Shown here: piece by piece, positions 54,300 to 64,000 of the stretch
Numbering within the stretch: the first letter of the stretch is position 1
Layout of the letters: each line of letters starts with the position of its first letter
NCBI RefSeq assembly: GCF_000247695.1
Contig: NW_004624849.1
Coordinates: 3,888,980 to 3,952,979 of the forward strand
Direction: 5' to 3'
DNA length: 64,000 nt
Origin: Heterocephalus glaber
Taxonomy: Eukaryota > Chordata > Mammalia > Rodentia > Bathyergidae
Made by a program: the position numbers and the translations under genes
The notes under the pieces: model-generated
What the model saw: the letters and a program-made list of their open reading frames with translations, nothing else
Databases searched by the model: none
Told to the model about the DNA's origin: nothing

Positions 54300-55452
54300 A
54301 ACCATTGCTTTGTGTAAGACCATGTTATTAGGTGCTGTGAGGATATGGGGGATGGAGGATGGGTGATATTTGACTCAGGAAGTTTTACATCTTGTGGGAA
54401 AAACAAAATATTCCACAAGTGACGAGATTTGTCAGCATTGGCCAAGAATTAATTTCCTCAGTACAGGTATTTGTTTGCCGTCACTCTTCAAGTCTCACGG
54501 GCAGATGTCACTGAGGCTGGTCTGAGGATGTAGCCCTTCCCAGGAGACCAGCTAGCTCAGCCTCCTGCAGAAGGGGTGGGAAGAGCAAATGCACAAGGTA
54601 GAATAGCAGCCCTTAATACTTTAATAGAACACATAGATAAAATAGATGACAGCTGTAGAAGCATCATCCAAGGGAAAGTGAGGCCACATCTGACAGAAGG
54701 ATGTAGCAGAAGCAGACCTGGCACAGCTCAGATGGAGAAGCCGAAAGCATACAGATGAGAAACAAAATCCCCTGACAACTAAAGCTGAGATCCAAACTGG
54801 CTCAACCACCCTGTGGCAAAAATCTCTACAAAGTAAATCAAGTGCAAAAGAGCCTGCAGAAGTGAGGGAAGTTGTTTCTCAATGACTAAGAAATCTACAA
54901 GCAAAATTAATAAGTCCTGAGGGAGAGTGCGGGGTGGGGGGAGTAGTATCCTTTGAGACCCCGTTCCTCCTCCTAAGAGTCTGTGCTGAATCCTCACACG
55001 GAGGGCTCCCTCTCCAAACCTCGCCCCTGTTTGTACTGCCTCTGGTGCCCTGGCCAGCTAACCTGAGGCCACCCAGTATCTGCCGTCTCCTACCCCTCAT
55101 TTGGCAATTCCCCCCCTAAGTGCCACACAGGCATGTGGTGCATGAGATGTAGTGGCTGATGCTGAGATGTTGGAGTGGGGTAGGGGAGTGAGTAAGGAGA
55201 CAAGTTTCATTAATCTACACCACCGATAGAGACATTTTGACCTCTTTTGGGGCCAAATATCCTCCTTTGCCTTCTTACGTTGTATTCAAACTCCACTCCA
55301 ATGCCAGGAGAAGAAATATGAAACAGAAGTACTAGTTACAATCATCACATTCACCTTGGTCAATGACTGATTCAACTAGAGGTGGCCATAGGACCTAGCC
55401 ATTGAGAGCAGGAATAGGTTGAATGGTTTCCAGAAAAACATTCATCTTTCAG
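54300..55452. other. Intergenic, unassigned
   Basis: No named repeat. A short frame at 54576-54758 (MGRANAQGRIAALNTLIEHI...) is noted but unrecognised; stop codons follow in all frames. Confidence 0.4.
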
Positions 55453-55527
55453 GTCTTCGGATTTAGCTCAGTGGTGCAGGCCTGCCTCACAAGTACAAGG
55501 TCCTGAGTTCGATCCCCAGTAAAACTT
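55453..55527 (+). mobile_element. ID-like SINE
   Basis: 'ttcggatttagctcagtggt' to 'gagttcgatccccagtaaaa'; the first bases are lost. Near-perfect flanking repeats ttcatctttcag and ttcatcttttcc. Confidence 0.93.
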
Positions 55528-55690
55528 TTCATCTTTTCCAGGGGGAGAAAATGATAAATAGATATGGTTGGGGCTGTTACTTTCTCCCTTCTTTCTTGAT
55601 GGAATGTGAATGGGATGCCCAGAGAAGCATAGCCATTTTGATACCACAAGACCACTAAGTACAAAAGCAGCAGAATACAAATAGAGAAAA

Positions 55691-55794
55691 AGGGCCAGGA
55701 ATTTAGCTCAATGGTTCCGCCGCCTGCCTCACAAGTGCAAGGTCCCGAGTTCAATCCCCAGTACCAAAATAAATAAATAAATAAATAAATAAAA
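55691..55794 (+). mobile_element. Young ID-like SINE
   Basis: 'gggccaggaatttagctcaa' to 'caatccccagtaccaaaata', tail (AAAT)n, near repeats acaaatagagaaa and acaaataggga. Confidence 0.95.
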
Positions 55795-55935
55795 CAAATA
55801 GGGAGAAAGGTTTGGTCTCTCATAGTATTATTAAACAGTTGCATAAACCGGAGTCTTGGCTTCTTATTGAGTGAGAAAAAGAGCCATTCTATCGCTAGAC
55901 CTCATATGCACCCATAATGATAATTTCCTCAAAGA

Positions 55936-56092
55936 TTTTGTTTTGTTTTGTTTTGAGACAGTGTCTCACTATGTAGTCCAGGCTGGTCTTGAACTCACTA
56001 TGGAGCCCAGGCTGGCCTCAAACTTGCAGTGGTCCTCCAGCCTCAGCCTCCCAAGTGTTGGGATTACAGGTGTGTACCATCATGCCTGGCTT
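55936..56092 (-). mobile_element. B1 SINE
   Basis: (TTTTG)n tail, 'gagacagtgtctcactatgt' to 'gtgtaccatcatgcctggct', with the internal duplication. Confidence 0.95.
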
Positions 56093-56249
56093 CCGTGAAA
56101 GGAATGAGAGGTGTTCTAAAGAATTTTTTTAACTTATATAGTAATATTTGTTATTTTGAAATCTTGAACAACAGCAAAAAAACCAAAACAAAACACCAAC
56201 CCCATCATGATCAAGGGAGTATTTTGGAGGGAAAGTACAAAAAAGCACA

Positions 56250-56500
56250 CAAAAGAAAATAAAAGCATTCCCCACCAACCTAGAGATATCCATACTCAAC
56301 ACTTTGTTTTCTGATCTTCTCCTATATTTCAAATATTTATGAGTCTTTTTAAACAAATTTGAGATCATATTGTTCTATAATTTATTTTTTCTCTTAATAA
56401 TTTGTTGTTACAATGGCCTCCCTTATAAGCTGATATATATTTACAACATGGTTTTCAATTTAAAAAAATGTTTAAAAAAGAAAAGCAAGCCAAAGAAAAA
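56250..56500 (-). mobile_element. Old L1 fragment
   Basis: 'gagatcatattgttctataa' and 'tttattttttctcttaataa' resemble the antisense old-L1 3' region seen at 36172. Confidence 0.45.
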
Positions 56501-56629
56501 TATAGTCAATTCCTACAAAAGGCCAGTAATAGATCAAGGTTTTATAGATTTTCAAGAACCATAATGTTAGCAGGTAGACTTTGGGCACTGTTTTTATTGA
56601 AATGAAGCTGTTTTCACTTCCTCTGGGAT

Positions 56630-56748
56630 TTATGTTGTTGAGAAGGGTCTTTCCCAGGCTGGTCTTGAAACTCTGGGCTTAACAATTTCTTGCCTCAGCC
56701 TCCTGAGGAGCTGGTACTACAGATGTGTGTCACTACACCAGGCCAGAT
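56630..56748 (-). mobile_element. Old 7SL-derived monomer
   Basis: 'tcccaggctggtcttgaaac' to 'tgtgtgtcactacaccaggc', Alu-monomer-like without the B1 duplication. Confidence 0.7.
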
Positions 56749-56798
56749 TCCTATTTTTGAGCTGTCCTGAAATCTTATTTCAATCTCTTCAACTTTCT

Positions 56799-56895
56799 TT
56801 CTTTCTTTTTTTTTTTTTCGGTACCAGGGATCGAACTCGGGTCCTTCAGCTTTCGAGGAAGACAGCGGAACCACTGAGCTAAATTCCTAGCCCTA
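56799..56895 (-). mobile_element. Young ID-like SINE
   Basis: T-run, 'ggtaccagggatcgaactcg' to 'gagctaaattcctagccc', flanked by ttcaactttct (56788-56798 and 56896-56906). Confidence 0.95.
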
Positions 56896-57764
56896 TTCAA
56901 CTTTCTAAAAAGGAAAAATTATTTATTGTTGGTCACATCTCTCTTCCAAAGGGAAAAGGTACGTATTTTATTTCCAAAATTAATTGCATCTGTATACTCA
57001 GCTGTGCACACAAGTGAGCCACACACAGCTCTGTGTCAGAGTCATGGCCAGCACAGACTCCAGGGCAGCAGACCTGGGTTTGAGCTCCACGTATTGGGTG
57101 GTGGGAAGGGGCACACATGGAAAGAAGACAGAGCCTTTGGCAATCTTGCCTTGTCTACAAGTCTGAGGATGGCTGTTTAGAGCGAGTATTGACAGACTGA
57201 TGATCCTTGCTCTCATACTCTTTCCTCTACCCTTGTCTCATCAAAGTTTAAATAACCAGTAGAGTATGAGACCATGTTACTCTAAGAAGTCATTGGGAAC
57301 AATGACTTCTGCTGACCTTTTCCTGGCCATCGTCACAGCTGTGTTTACTTCCCTGGCCTTGGGCACCTTGTTGAAGGCCTGAAGTGCAGGCAGCAAAGCA
57401 TAAACTGCCCCTTGTAAGCTGGGTGAATCCCTGAGACTCAGAAGGACTGTGAAGGACATTTCACCACACCCTCACACACTGCTAAAAACAGAAATGCACA
57501 GCCCAGTTTTGGCCATGTGAGCTTACGGACTAAATATCCAGCCACACGTGAGGAAGAGAAGATGAGAAATTATGTTCAAGAGCATGACTAGGTTTTTCTT
57601 TCTGGAACTAAAAAATAAGCCATTAAAATTCCCAAATTGCCTCCCCCAAAGTTGTTGTTCTAAGTTTTGAAATGGTCCAGTAGGCAAAGGGAAAACAGGA
57701 GAAGATCTTAGAGAAAAATAGCTCCAACTACAGAAAAGAGCATAAAGTGGTATATTCATTCAAA

Positions 57765-57848
57765 ATTGTGTGTGTGTGTGATAAAGAAGGAACTCAAGAC
57801 CTTGTGCATGCCAGACAAGTGCTATACCACTGACCTATATCCTTGTCC
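57765..57848 (-). mobile_element. Old ID SINE
   Basis: 'aaggaactcaagaccttgtg' to 'gacctatatccttgtccc', diverged, preceded by a short GT run. Confidence 0.75.
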
Positions 57849-57969
57849 CTCAACGTGAATTTGACAAATAGTTCCTGGATGTCACTAGATTCTGGGACAC
57901 AGCACTAAACAACACAAAGTCCTTGTTCTCATGGAGCTTAATAATAGACTAAAGACACATACTATTTGG

Positions 57970-58063
57970 GCTGGGGATTTAGCACAGTGGCACCGCGCCT
58001 GCCTCGTGAGTGCAAGGTCCTGAGTTTTATCCCCAGTACCAAAAAAAAAAAAAAAAAAAAAAA
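57970..58063 (+). mobile_element. Young ID-like SINE
   Basis: 'gctggggatttagcacagtg' to 'tttatccccagtaccaaaaa' with a 24-base A tail; perfect flanking repeat acatactatttgg (57957-57969 and 58064-58076). Confidence 0.97.
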
Positions 58064-58124
58064 ACATACTATTTGGTTCAGAGAATTTAAAACGAATTGA
58101 CAGATGTTATCAAAAAGACTTTGA

Positions 58125-59218
58125 ACTGGGATCTCATCTTATTAAAAAGCTTCTGCACGGCAAGAGAAACCACCAACAGAGCTAAGAGACAACCTACAAT
58201 GTGGGAAAAAATTTTTACCAGCTGTTCCTCAGACAAAGGTCTATTATCTAGAATATACAAAGAACTCAAAAAAGATCAGACTCCCCAAATATAAAGACCC
58301 AATTCAAAAATGGGCATCTGAAATGAACAGACATTTCTCAGACAAAGAAGTAAAAGCAGCAAATAAATATATGAAAAAATGTTCAACATCACTGGTCATT
58401 CAAGAGATACATATGAAAACAACAGTGAGATTCCATCTCACCCCCAAAAGAGTGGCTGCTATCAAGAAATCAACCAATAACAAATGCTGGAGGGGTTGTG
58501 GGAAGAAAGGAACCCTTCTTCATCATTGGTGGGAGTGCAGACTGGTGCAACTACTGTGGAAACCAATATGGAGATACCTCAAAAAACTAGGATTAGAGGT
58601 CCCATTTGACCCAACTATTCCTCTGCTGGCTATCTTCCCAAAAGAGTTTAAAAAAGTCATACCACAGTGATATATGAACACCCATATTTATAGCAGCACA
58701 TTTTGTAATAGCTAAAACTTGGAAACAGCCCAATTGCCCATCAACTGGAGACTGGATAAAGATGTGGATTTTTTTTTTATAAAGTGGAGTACTACTTAGC
58801 CATAAAGAACGAGAAACTAGAGACATTTATAGCTAAATGGATGCACACTGAGGCCATACTCTATGTGAAATAAATAGGACACACATGTGTAAATACCAAA
58901 TAGTTTCTCTGATGCGAAAAACTAAAAGTGTAAATAAGGATCAAAATGTATAATTGATAGTGTGAAATAGGAAGAAAAGTTCCAAAGGGGTAAGGGAAGT
59001 GGGAGGGGTAGGGGAAAGGAAAGAAAGGAAATAAAAAAATATGAGAAAAGGAAAGAATGAAAACAAAGGCTTTGTCAATAGGGAAGGGTGGAGGGGGTGA
59101 AGGGAGGGCAGGGGAATGGGAAAAAAATAAGAATCAAGATACATCACGTAAAGGTACAAGATCCCAATGATGAATGTAACTATTGTATACCTAAGATGTA
59201 CCGATGAAGTTAATGGAA
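58125..59218 (+). mobile_element. 5'-truncated L1 insertion with target-site duplication
   Basis: The element begins inside L1 ORF2 ('ctcatcttattaaaaagctt'), runs through a C-terminal ORF2 remnant (58323-58670, block [20 protein letters not shown]), then a 3' UTR with purine/G-rich runs at 58970-59120, and ends in an A-run. aaaaagactttga occurs at 58112-58124 and 59219-59231. Stops and frame breaks remove any function. Confidence 0.93.
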
Positions 59219-59231
59219 AAAAAGACTTTGA

Positions 59232-59833
59232 TTTCTAGCTTCCTTTAAAAAGTCCCAAGTCATCAATTCTAGCTCCATGTTCTATTAGCAAATATTGCTG
59301 TATCTATGGGAGTGGGCATCAAGAGTTGGGGACTTTGTGACTCACAAAATGCCCCCAGAGAGCATCCACCACAGAGGAGTCACTTGGGCAGGCAGTGGAC
59401 AGGTGGCTTGTCCTGTAAATGTCAGGCAGGTTCTCACTTCTACTACCCCAAGGGTGACAAGGGCCTGTGACTGGACTGGTCATGGTGAGGGGCACAGATG
59501 CTAAGCACTGACCAATAGCATGGGCTCCTTCTCCTCAAAACTTACCCAGCTACAGCTGCTGGTAAATGCCCAGCTTGCCAGCAGCAGGGGACAGTGATGA
59601 GTGCTGCATAAGGCATCATTCTTTGAAGAGCACGTGGTATCAGGATGATGATATTAGAGTTCTTCCAGCTTGGAAAGGGAAGCAGTTCTTGTTACATGTT
59701 TTCTTCTCTGACTGTGGATTCTTTGCCAGAACTAGTATCTGAAGGGCATAGAATGCTTGACCCGTGCAGGACAGCACATGCAATAGGGCTTAGACAACGA
59801 ACCCAGTTACAGCAAAGGAGGTGCAATAATGGT
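59232..59833. other. Intergenic, unassigned
   Basis: About 600 bp with no recognised repeat or gene. Confidence 0.5.
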
Positions 59834-60112
59834 GTGATTGTCAGACCTCTGGCACTGTGACAAAATCAACTTAAAGAAGGAAAGATTTATTTTGACTCAT
59901 GGCTTCAGTCCATGATGGATGGTCAGGAAACAAGAAGAGATAAAGGAGTAATGGTCCTATATCCCCTTCAAGGACATGTCCACAGTGATCTGATTTCCTC
60001 CCACTAGGCCTCACCCCCTAAAGGTTCCACCACTTCCCAATAGTGCTATAGGCTGACAACTAAGTCTTTAAGACATGAGCCATTGAGGGACACTTCAGAT
60101 CCAAATTATAGC
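59834..60112 (-). mobile_element. Solo LTR, MaLR type
   Basis: 'gtgtgattgtcagacctctg' to 'cttcagatccaaattatagc', shorter than the other copies. Confidence 0.65.
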
Positions 60113-60275
60113 AAGTGAGATAAGCACATTATCACAGAATCCATTGACTTTACCATCTATTACATTATCTAAAAGTATCTGGCATAATATAATGCTATGG
60201 AATATAGTGCTCTGTCTCCAAATGTTAGAATGAAATTCAAAAGAAACAATGGATAGAAATAAAATCTGTCCTTCT

Positions 60276-60420
60276 GGGGTGTGGTGGTGCACATCTGTAA
60301 TCCCAGCACTCAGGAGGCTGAGGCAGAAGGATTGTTGTGAGTTCGAGGCCAGCCTGGGCTACATAGTGAGTTCCAGACCTGTCTGACCTCCATAGTGAGA
60401 CACTGTCTCAAAAAAAAAAG
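60276..60420 (+). mobile_element. B1 SINE
   Basis: 'ggggtgtggtggtgcacatc' to 'gagacactgtctcaaaa', with the duplicated ctacatagtgag/ctccatagtgag block; flanked by tctgtccttct (60265-60275 and 60421-60431). Confidence 0.96.
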
Positions 60421-60899
60421 TCTGTCCTTCTCACCATTATGCCTATGGATCCACTTATTTTTTATTTGTGCATCCCGTTTCCACAATATGAGGCTCTGTT
60501 GGAGCTGAAGTCCTGGTTCCTGGTGAGGGATGCAGGGAAGGGCTGTTTACACCAGGAGACATAGTAAGGGTGGCAGTGAACTTGAAGCTATGACTACCCC
60601 TAGCTTGCCTTAGGTCTTTCATGCAAAGGAACCAGCAAGCCGAGGAGGGAGTCATGGAACTGGTAGAGATGATAAACCTTGATGACCAGGAGGAGCAAGA
60701 GTAGCTGATAAAAAAATGAGGGCAAGAAACAGTATGTTTGAAAAAATCTTGGTGGATATATGTGCAGTGGCAATCTATGAAATGGGTGAAAGTTTTGAAA
60801 ATCATTTACCAGATAAATGGTTAGTATCAAGAATATTCAAAATACTCCAACACCTCAACAAAAACAAAATCAAATAATTTGATTTAAAAATGGGCATGG

Positions 60900-60985
60900 G
60901 CTTTGGGGTATAGCTCAATGGCAGAGTACTTGCCTAACCTTCATGAGGCCCTGAGTTTCATCCCCAGCACTGAAAAAAAAAGGCA
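60900..60985 (+). mobile_element. Old ID SINE
   Basis: 'tttggggtatagctcaatgg' to 'gtttcatccccagcactgaa', classical ID type. Confidence 0.85.
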
Positions 60986-61180
60986 AAAAGATTAAATTGA
61001 CATTTCTTTAAAAATGACAAATAAAAAATAGAAATAAATAAAAATGACAAATAGCCAAGAAGTACTATACAAGAAGTGATGTCCAATATCACTAATCACC
61101 AGAGGAATGCAAATCAAAACACCCAACGTCACCCTAGTGCAAAGTCATCCCACTAGAATGTCTTCTACTAAAAAAATAAA

Positions 61181-61262
61181 GTCTGGATATGTAGCTCAGC
61201 TGTAGATCTCATGCTTAACATATACAAGGTTCTGGGTTCCATCCCCACTGTCAGAAAATAAA
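61181..61262 (+). mobile_element. Old ID SINE
   Basis: 'ctggatatgtagctcagctg' to 'gggttccatccccactgtca', diverged. Confidence 0.75.
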
Positions 61263-61428
61263 ACAAAGAAAAAACAACAACCCCTTTGCCAAAAATAGCA
61301 AATAATAATAAATGCTGGCAAGAATATGGACAAATTAGAGTACTTATGCATTGTTGATTGGGAATGGAAAATGGTATAGCTGCTCTGAAAAATAGAATGG
61401 AGGGTCTTAAAATATTAAAAATCAACTA

Positions 61429-61514
61429 CAAGGGGCTGGGGATTTAGCTCAGTGGTTCCGCCACCTGACTTGCAAGCGCAAGAACCCGAGTTCGATCCCC
61501 GGTACCAAAAAAAA
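61429..61514 (+). mobile_element. Young ID-like SINE, closest to consensus
   Basis: 'ggggctggggatttagctca' to 'gttcgatccccggtaccaaa'; flanked by aaaaatcaacta (61417-61428 and 61515-61526). A box tagctcagtgg and B box gttcgatcc are intact. Confidence 0.97.
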
Positions 61515-62038
61515 AAAAATCAACTATAATGTGATCCAGCAATCCCACTTCTGATCATAGATACAAAAGAATTGACAGCAGGGTCTCAAAGAGGTGATTG
61601 CACATTATGTTCAACAACAGCACTATTCATAATAGCCCAGAGGGGGACGTAGCCCAAATAGATACACAAAATACACATAGAATGGAATATTATTCTGCCT
61701 TAAAAAGTAAGGAAATCCTGTCACATGATTCAACATGATAAAACTTGAGGACATTATGCTAATTGAAACAAGCCAGTCACAAAAAGACATACCATGTACA
61801 ATTCCACTCATGAATTACCTAAAGTAGTCAAATTCTTAAAGACAGAAAATAGAATGGAGATTGCTGGGGCAAAGGAAAGGGAGAATGGAGAGTTATTATT
61901 CAGGGGTGCAGAATCTTACATTTACAAGATGAAAAAGTTCTGGAGATGTTTTTCACAGCAATGTGAATATACTTAATACTACTAAACTATATTTAAAAAT
62001 GGTAATGAGGCTAAAACTTATGTGTGTGTTTTTAAATC

Positions 62039-62772
62039 ATGCCATACTTTGGATCTGGATTGTCACCTAACAGCCCTCGCATTAAAGGCTTTGTTCCCAT
62101 GGTGGTGCTACTGGGAGGTGTAGGGCCTAGGGGGAGGTCATCAGGTCACTGAAGTTGTGCCCTTGAAGGGGGTTGTGGGACCTTGTGTGTCAGTTAATCA
62201 TGGTTGTCAACTTGACTGTATTAAGATACTCCTAGAGAGATGATTTGATTGAGGGTACTGATTTATTAACCCATTGATGATTTCATAGCCATTTGGAGGT
62301 AAGGTCTAGCTAGAGAAAGTAGGTCATGGGGCCATGATCTTGGGGACAATATTTGGTCCCTGGTCCCTTCATCTCTGGCCCTCTTCTCCTGTGTTCTGCT
62401 TCCTGGCTGCCATGAAATCAACAACTTTCCTCCATGACTTTCTGTCATAATCTTGCTGCCTTGGACAGAAACCTCTGAAACCATGAGCCAAAATAAACGT
62501 CTCCTCCTGTAAGTTGTGTCAGGTATCTTGTCCCAGCAATGGAAAAGTGAATACACCCCGACTTCTTCCTCTTTTGCTTCTCCCTCATGAGCAGAGCAGT
62601 TTTGCCCACCATGATATGCTGCCTCCCCACATGCCTAAACATAGTGGGGCAACTGATCATGAACGGAAATCCCTGAAACCATGAGCCAAAATAAACCATT
62701 TTTTTTATACATTGAATAAATTTTATTAGGTATTCTTAGGTATTTGTTATAGTAATGGGAAGCTAACATATA
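62039..62772 (+). mobile_element. MaLR-type LTR, split by another LTR
   Basis: The left part (to about 62186) begins 'atgccatactttggatctgg'; the right part (from about 62558) carries 'gaaaccatgagccaaaataa' and ends 'gttatagtaatgggaagcta'. A second LTR lies between. Confidence 0.6.
62187..62557 (+). mobile_element. Inner LTR, MaLR-like
   Basis: 'tgtcagttaatcatggttgt' with 'caacttgactgtattaagat' to 'ccatgagccaaaataaacgt' and 'cccagcaatggaaaagtgaa'. It inserted into the LTR at 62039-62772. Confidence 0.6.
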
Positions 62773-63678
62773 CCACATACACACAAAGGGGATACAGCTT
62801 CCACTTTGTTCTCCTGATGCTCACTCTGGAAACCAGCAGCCATGCAGTGAGGCCCTTGAGGAGCCCTTGCAGAGAAACTGCACAGAGAGGCCCCAGGGGT
62901 GGGTTCCATCTGACCACCCACCTGAGGTTCCAGTCACCAAATATCTGAATCCAAGCAACAGTAAGTGAGTAAGTCACTGCTGGCCTCTACAGCTTCCTCG
63001 CTATAGTGGGGCAGACAAGCCAGTCCTGCCACACCTGTCCAGAGGCCTGAACCATATGATCCATGAGCACAATGAAAAGATTGTTCTCCACAGCCACCTT
63101 TTGCAGTGGTCTGTTGCCAGCAATAGCAGCTGGAACAGGTGTCTTAGAAATCATTTCTCTGCAAAGTGGTTCTTCCTGAATTCTGTACAGGGTGTTCTCA
63201 AAGGTAATTTGAAGGACAGCAGTAGCAAGTAATGGAAAATCGAGACTCATCTCTTCTGCTTATTTACAAACAGCCGTAGCAAAGCCGACTTCAAGTGGAA
63301 GACCTGGGTCATGTTCTTCGGGTCTGTTCCCCAGCAGCACAAACAACTGCGTGGGGCTGAGAACATCCCTACATTCCGCACAGGGGCCCTTGCTCTTAAT
63401 AAGCTTGCTTTTCCCTCTACAATGTTAATTTCTTCCCAGGGCACTCAGAGTTGCCTAGATCAGAAGGACATCACCTGCATTTTGCCTCATGTGACTATGG
63501 CCCTGGCTATGCCTGGCTGGGTTTTAGCATTTTCTCCAAGTCCACTTTCCAGGAGGGAGGAGGCTCTGCCAGGTGTTCTGTAGGGGGAGATGGAGCAAGA
63601 GGGAAGGGTAGAGTCGGGGAGTGGCAGAGGGAGAGAGCAGAGCAGGACAGACATCCAGGCCTCAAAAGCATGGGTGCT
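62773..63678. other. Unassigned block with minus-strand open frames
   Basis: Minus-strand frames at 62747-62977, 62987-63250 and 63247-63444 are adjacent and of moderate complexity, but I recognise no family. The stretch could be a decayed retrocopy or an unnamed repeat. Confidence 0.3.
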
Positions 63679-63765
63679 GGGCTGGGAATTTAGCTCAGTG
63701 GTTTCACCGCCTGCCGTGCAAGCGCAAGGACCCGAGTTTGATCCCTGGTACCAAAAAAAAAAAAA
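63679..63765 (+). mobile_element. Young ID-like SINE
   Basis: 'ggctgggaatttagctcagt' to 'gatccctggtaccaaaaaaa'; flanked by a perfect 15 bp repeat aaaagcatgggtgct (63664-63678 and 63766-63780). Confidence 0.97.
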
Positions 63766-64000
63766 AAAAGCATGGGTGCTAAGGCCTGGGGCTGATCACT
63801 CAGTTGTTCACTCACTCACTTGATTTGCTGTTTCCCATACTCCTGTGGCCTCACCAAGCTAAGAAAGCATTCAGGTCAGCACTTAAGACAGACACTGACC
63901 AATAAAGCCATAGAATGTTCAAGTGCTTATGATGATCACTTCATTACTTTATCATGTTTTTCTGTAGGCTTTGAAAATTGGGTTTTGCCACTAAGTCTTT

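Larger units (their letters stand above)
60785..62020 (+). mobile_element. Old L1 3' end, hosting three ID SINEs
   Basis: Collinear pieces: 'ggttagtatcaagaatattc', 'caatatcactaatcaccaga', 'caaataataataaatgctgg', 'aatcccacttctgatcatag' and 'gaatggaatattattctgcc'. SINEs interrupt it at 60900, 61181 and 61429. No open frame is left. Confidence 0.85.

Noticed and set aside
54576..54758. 60-codon frame MGRANAQGRIAALNTLIEHI... as a gene
   Set aside because: Short, followed by stops, no recognisable family and no regulatory context.
57277..57459. 60-codon minus-strand frame MSFTVLLSLRDSPSLQGAVY... as a ribosomal or snoRNP retrocopy
   Set aside because: Considered for its basic, Ala-rich end, but I could not match it to any family I know.
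58323..58670. 115-codon frame as a possible gene
   Set aside because: It is the C-terminal remnant of L1 ORF2 in a 5'-truncated insertion.
61429..61514. tRNA gene-like sequence with A and B boxes
   Set aside because: It has a 3' A tail, target-site repeats and many sister copies, and no cloverleaf-compatible 3' half, so it is a SINE.
1..64000. CRISPR arrays, prokaryotic operons or prophage
   Set aside because: The window is vertebrate nuclear DNA; repeats are SINEs, LINEs, LTRs and microsatellites only.

Overview
The window is mammalian nuclear DNA. Its genes have GT-AG introns and CpG-rich promoters. Its SINEs are 7SL-derived B1 monomers, ID-type tRNA-derived SINEs and B1+ID dimers, a mixture that points to a rodent. 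The young ID-like subfamily differs from the mouse and rat ID sequence I know (a TTCCRCCGCCTGCCT block replaces TAGAGCGCTTGCCT), so I infer a non-murine rodent. The species cannot be fixed from the sequence alone.

Three protein genes are present in the order PEMT (+), RASD1 (+), MED9 (-), which matches the PEMT-RASD1-MED9 neighbourhood of human 17p11.2. PEMT is represented by its last four coding exons (11594-18032), which give the last ~130 of 199 residues; its earlier exons lie before the window. RASD1 is complete (two coding exons, 28126-29185, 281 aa), with a TATA/GC-box promoter and two poly(A) signals. MED9 is complete on the minus strand (start at 45674, stop at 32924, one ~12.3 kb intron, 147 aa), with a CpG-rich TATA-less promoter. 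RASD1 and MED9 converge tail to tail.

Layout: 1-11593 is PEMT intron with an L1 fragment, an LTR nested in an old L1, a TGGA-type microsatellite and a TCTG repeat. 11594-18275 holds the PEMT 3' exons and is almost free of young repeats. 18275-27900 is intergenic, with stacked L1/LTR/SINE insertions to 23.1 kb and then a repeat-poor approach to RASD1. 29950-32923 holds the convergent 3' ends. 33141-45447 is the MED9 intron, rich in SINEs and old L1. 45850-64000 is AT-rich, gene-free as far as I can see, and packed with LTRs, SINEs and L1 3' ends.

The genes do not form one pathway: PEMT is a phospholipid methyltransferase, RASD1 a dexamethasone-inducible Ras-like GTPase, and MED9 a Mediator middle-module subunit. 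The observation I rate highest is a full-consensus glucocorticoid receptor site at 32506-32520, about 2.6 kb past the distal RASD1 poly(A) signal and inside the probable MED9 3' UTR. I found no undescribed gene system. The other notable signals concern recent activity of an ID-like SINE and nested retroelement insertions.
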